In this document: positions 60,107-64,000 of the stretch, piece after piece
Position numbering within the stretch: the stretch's first letter is position 1
Layout: each line of letters starts with the position of its first letter
NCBI RefSeq assembly: GCF_023856365.1
Contig: NC_064542.1
Coordinates: 18,142,863-18,206,862, forward strand
Reading direction: 5' to 3'
DNA from: Brienomyrus brachyistius
Taxonomy: Eukaryota > Chordata > Actinopteri > Osteoglossiformes > Mormyridae
DNA: 64,000 bases
Made by a program: the position numbers and the translations under genes
The notes under the pieces: model-generated
Database searches by the model: none
The model's input: only the letters and a program-made list of their open reading frames with translations
Told to the model about the DNA's origin: nothing

Positions 60107-60374
60107 GGTATACCTATCCTTATGGGGACCGCTCATTCACTTCTATAGTAAAAATGCTAACGCTAACTATGACAGCCTTAACCCCCACTCAGCCTTAACC
60201 ATAACCATAACCGTAACCAAATAAAATACAAAAGTTTTGCATTTTTAGTTTTTTTCATAGCAGTCACCGATTTTTATAAAATAGTTTTCCTAGGAAACCG
60301 GTCCCCATAAGGGAAAAAAAACTGATATTTATCACGTTATGGGGACATTGTGTCCCTATAAGGATAGGTATACC
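60107..60374. mobile_element. Complete short TIR element (268 bases)
   Basis: The left end GGTATACCTATCCTTATGGG and the reverse complement of the right end (GGTATACCTATCCTTATAGG) agree over 22 of 23 bases. Each end starts with the palindrome GGTATACC. The interior has CTAACTATGACAGCCTTAAC and a run of AACCATAACCATAACCG. No open frame, so it must have been mobilised in trans. No clear target-site duplication. Partial relatives lie at 4797-5650, 5651-5750 and 59401-59560. Confidence 0.82.
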
Positions 60375-60834
60375 CGCTCACACATACACACACTCTGTTA
60401 ACTTGCAAGTTAGCTGTGTGTGTGTGTTCTGTCACCATTCATTCTGCCCGCTACAGTACAGCGTAAGCTTCCTGCTAATTTAATTAAACAGCACTAAAAC
60501 ATCTGGGCAGCATGTTCTGTCCATCAGGTCTGTCTCGCCCATCTGAATCCCACAATCCTAAGCTATTGCTGCCCTTTGTAAAACAAAAGGCCAGCCACCT
60601 TTCACAGCCAACAGTGACTGCAGACGAGACATGGGCTGAGCACAAAGCTTGTAGAGGAGCACACCTTCTCCTCAATGTCCCCAAGGTAGGTGCTCAGCCC
60701 CCATACACATTTGTCACCCATGCTTGGTTACCAGCAAAAATTTCCCCATAGCGAACATGCAACAAAGCTTCCTCAACCTACTTCATTTCACACTATGTCA
60801 CATCCTCTAATATTTTTGTTTTATTGCACTATAG

Positions 60835-60919
60835 AACCCTCATCTGTCTTCCTTGTGCGGCAGGCCATGCACATCCACGGGAAAATGCTCAGTGTGGAGG
60901 TGACTAGCACCACAAACTC
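60835..60919 (+). other. Possible 85-base exon with consensus splice sites
   Basis: TTTTATTGCACTATAG precedes base 60835 as a candidate acceptor and GTGAGT follows at 60920-60925 as a strong donor. One frame reads PSSVFLVRQAMHIHGKMLSV then EVTSTTNS without a stop. I do not recognise the protein. An upstream donor-like AAGGTAGGT at 60683-60691 exists but its phase does not fit this frame. Splice-like sites of this quality also arise by chance. Confidence 0.2.
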
Positions 60920-61048
60920 GTGAGTATACAGATATGTTAGAATGGTGGCATATTGCTTAAAACACCCCTTTCGTATAACAAAACTGTCACTTTATTCAGA
61001 TAATGATACAAGCACAGTTTTCAGATGTGTTTGAGGGCTCGGTGTACA

Positions 61049-61594
61049 CAGCGTCTGGGAGGTGGGATCCCTACATGTTTACAGCATTTTTCATCTACCC
61101 CATAATATGCTCCTTATCTGAGTCTGACTATAGAATTCTGTTGTAATTTAGATATAAGTCAATAAAGTATAAATGAAAAATATAAACAATATAATGCTGA
61201 TTGCATCTGTCCTTTTGAAATCTGATGCTAATTAAAACACATCCTCTAATTTCAAGTATTCTTTTATTGTTTTGATCTGCGATGTGCTGCCTGTTCTTAT
61301 CTATAAGCAGCAAATGACTTTCCAATCTTGTGATTAATCAATGCCATCAAATAAAAAGATGTAATTACTTTAACTTGAATAGCAAACAGTGTGATTAGGG
61401 CTGAAAATATTTTACAATAACGGTATGTAACGCATGAGTACTGAAGAACATCATTATCGTCTATCATTCAAATAATTGGTGCTGCTTTTTCACAGGGCAC
61501 CAAATAATAGAGTTTATCATTATTTTCACAAAAAGAACTATGGGGTAGATGAAAAATGCTGTAAACATGTAGGGCTCCCACCTCTCCGATGCTG
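61049..61594. repeat. Near-perfect inverted repeat with 434-base spacer
   Basis: The arm at 61061-61104 (GGTGGGATCCCTACATGTTT, then ACAGCATTTTTCATCTACCC CATA) is repeated in reverse at 61539-61582 with one mismatch in 44. Weaker similarity extends about a dozen bases outward on each side. The spacer is AT-rich and not recognised. Confidence 0.95.
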
Positions 61595-61637
61595 AGTCCC
61601 AGAGGTGTGAGGCAACAGTGCTAACCACTAAACACTA
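61595..61637 (-). mobile_element. GATGG-family SINE head scrap
   Basis: GAGTCCCAGAGGTGTGAGGC and AACAGTGCTAACCACT match the antisense SINE head. It abuts the right arm of the inverted repeat. Confidence 0.75.
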
Positions 61638-61639
61638 AA

Positions 61640-62954
61640 ATATATGACATAGACACGACTGTAATAGGGTTTTACGGCTTAATTTAAGCACTTTATTTAA
61701 ATATGCACATTTTTCACTTTTTATTTATTTTCTCTTATTTTGAAATGCAGCTCTACTTTTATTTAGTACACATTATAAACATTATGCACATTATACATAT
61801 CGCCAGTCATACACATATGTTCAGTTCTATGTCACATAACAATATTTTATTGATAATATTTATTATCAAGGTACAGAAGCTTGTACTGAAGTAATTTGAT
61901 TTGACAGTCAGGTATTGATTACATGCAATGTTAATACAACTAATAGGCTACTTAAATATATATCACACTAAATAGTTAGACATTATGATCTTCCGGATCT
62001 TTGCATCAAAAAATACTCTCTAACTGGGCCTCTTTAAATTTTAGTTGTATGCAAACTACATTAGTTCTGATTGTATCTCGTCTCTAACAGACATTTTCGT
62101 CTCGTTTTTATTCGTTGACGAAAGTGTCAATACACTTCATCATAGCCTAAGGCCTCGCGAAATAATTTTCATTTAGTTATCGTCTCGTTTTAGTCTGAAA
62201 ATAAAGGTCGTTGATGATAACTACGACAAAAAATTAACGAAATTAGCACTGAAACACACAACATTAAGTATATGAACTACATGTGCATAAACTCAAACCA
62301 GATTTATATGATATTCTCAAATCTGAGAAATATTCAGATTCAGTAGCGAAAGACTGAAAAGGGCGATATGCTGCCAAAAGGCCTATTTGGTGCCCATTTA
62401 TGGTTATGAAGATGGTAAGAACCTTATCATACAAGCCACCCCTGTTAACATTTTTTATTGTGGGTCAGCAGCTTCCCAGCACATTTTCTTTGAGATGGTT
62501 CTTTGTTATCACTTTGGTTTAAATAATTTTAACTCTGGGAGAGTAATGTGAAGTGAAAAGAGAGAAGGGAGACAGTGAAACAGAAAGAAGCAGAGATAGG
62601 GAGTAACAGACATGACATCAGCTGATAAAAAAGACCTGAAATGAGCAATTGCTGAAGGTTTTGATAAATGAATGGTGAATTAAATTAACTGAACACGACA
62701 CTGTGGAATTCTCAGATCTGAAGAGTGTTGGTTCATTTTCTATAACCGTACACGTATTGCTGGCCAGGTCAATCACTGTAGTAAATTAGTGAGTGATTAT
62801 AACCTTCATTCTAGTTAATGTTACTTAACAATAACTATAAAAGCTAAGAAATTGCTACAAGTCACTGAGACAGCACTACTTCAGGCTGAGGGACTGGATC
62901 TGCGGTCAGTGATTAAATACCAAAAACGTTTTACTGATGTAATGTGGCTGTTAC
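61640..62954. other. AT-rich stretch without recognised genes
   Basis: Bases 62060-62260 (TTTTCGTCTCGTTTTTATTC, GTTGACGAAAG, TCGTCTCGTTTTAGTC) look like a piece of a common fish repeat built of CGTCTCGTTTT-like blocks that I cannot classify. No exon recognised. Confidence 0.45.
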
Positions 62955-63775
62955 TGCAGGGTATGGCGCTGGAAGAAATAAGGTGACGATCAACTGAGCG
63001 TCTCTGAGATAAAAGGGGTTTAATTAATGAAACTGAACACAATGAAGAAGGCCCAAAATAAAGAGACTGTAAGGGGACAAAAACAAACGGGGAAAAACAG
63101 GTGAACTAATTACAAGAAACCATAAAGTAACACAACTAGGGAACAGAGCGAACACAGGGAGCAGGACTAGGAAATCAACAAACGTGCTGTAACATGAGCA
63201 ATGACTTACAATCGACCTGAACGAGGGCAGGCTCTAAAATACAAACAGAAAACCAGGGCAAACAACGGATAGGTGCAAATCAAAGCCAAATCATCCAATC
63301 AATGAAGGCACAGGAAAATGAGCACCAGGTAGAATCAGTAACACCAAATGAGCACAGTAACCGGGAAATATAGCAAACACAGAACCTAGGAAACATTATT
63401 CAAAAACTAAGGCTTAACACTAGTAAACACTAGAACACTAAGAATATGTAGAACAAATAAATATGGCAGAAGCAAGGTAAATGTAAAATAGCGAAACACG
63501 ATAAATAATAAACGCTCAGGAAACAAAAACCCATTAAAAATACTGAATATGAGGTGAGGCTGGACTCCAGCCATCCTCAAACTCATGACCAGAGGGTACA
63601 GCTCCAAGCTGCAGGCGCAACCCGTTGAGCTACAAGGCAACCCAGGATACAGGAAGACACACTAGGGCTGAAGGCTACCAGACAGGGAGGGGGAAAACAG
63701 GGTGACCAGGGACACCTGCTGGTCATATGGCAACAGGACGCATAGGACAAGGTGAGACGGAACCTGACCCTGACA
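62955..63775 (-). mobile_element. Solo LTR-like element, minus orientation
   Basis: On the minus strand it begins TGTCAGGGTCAGGTTCCG (63775) and ends CATACCCTGCA (62955), giving TG...CA ends over 821 bases. The 5 bases outside are GTTAC (62950-62954) and GTAGC (63776-63780), a plausible duplication with one mismatch. No coding sequence. Its 5' part is shared with 39610-39749. Confidence 0.65.
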
Positions 63776-63780
63776 GTAGC

Positions 63781-64000
63781 CCAGTCATACTTTATAGTCC
63801 TGTGTAACCTGCCTAAATGGGATGTCACGGAAGTCCAGTTTTCAAAATAGGCTTTAAAAACACTAAACAAGACAGGTTTTACCCATAATGCAGCTGGTTG
63901 CCAGGAGGTACGCAAAGCTAAATCAATAAAATAATGGCTGAATATATATGCGGTATTTTATAATGTTCCCCCAAGATACAGTAAGGGAATGCAGCAGTAC
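63781..64000. other. Terminal stretch, nothing recognised
   Basis: No exon or repeat family seen. Confidence 0.4.

Noticed and set aside
60160..60220. AACCATAACCATAACC run as an internal telomere repeat
   Set aside because: The period and sequence differ from TTAGGG/CCCTAA, and the run recurs as part of the short TIR element family.

Overview
The window looks like intronic and intergenic DNA from a bony (teleost-type) fish. It holds one gene piece I can name with confidence. The large first coding exon of an alpha-neurexin, closest to neurexin-2, lies on the minus strand at 7664-8381. It encodes a signal peptide, the first laminin-G (LNS1) domain and most of the first EGF repeat, and ends at a textbook splice donor. 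The next exons would lie below 7.6 kb on this strand. No open frame resembling LNS2 is present, so they are probably beyond the window start. Everything above about 8.6 kb is then upstream of this exon.

Almost all the rest is decayed transposable elements. Non-LTR retrotransposons dominate. L2-type fragments lie at 1-2717, 21165-22195, 24606-26165, 31030-31640 and 40880-42196, with isolated L2-type tails at 37669, 40672 and 52490. A second group, CR1/Rex1-like, lies at 35010-36330, 37600-38805, 47890-50560 and 51283-51995, with a probable piece at 58300-58945. RTE-type pieces are at 19389-21150 and 44465-44845, an R2/NeSL-like element at 13405-15626, and two opposed LINE 3' ends at 18152-19262. 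LTR elements include a gypsy remnant (26904-about 28750) with a solo LTR inserted in its own LTR, another solo LTR at 62955-63775, and several LTR pieces. DNA transposons include hAT remnants (33190-34760, 43172-43620) and small TIR elements (6719, 50700, 60107). tRNA-derived SINEs are scattered throughout, and one family with a GATGG tail has at least ten copies.

Several loci show nesting with readable target-site duplications, which gives a relative order of insertion. Microsatellites and short minisatellites fill many gaps. Two weak exon-like pieces (58950-59058 and 60835-60919) may belong to an unidentified neighbouring gene. I see no rRNA genes, free-standing tRNA genes, CRISPR arrays or prokaryotic features. 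I found no convincing new gene system. The most interesting material is the neurexin exon with its possible promoter, the nested and rearranged retroelements, and a near-perfect 44-base inverted repeat at 61061-61582.
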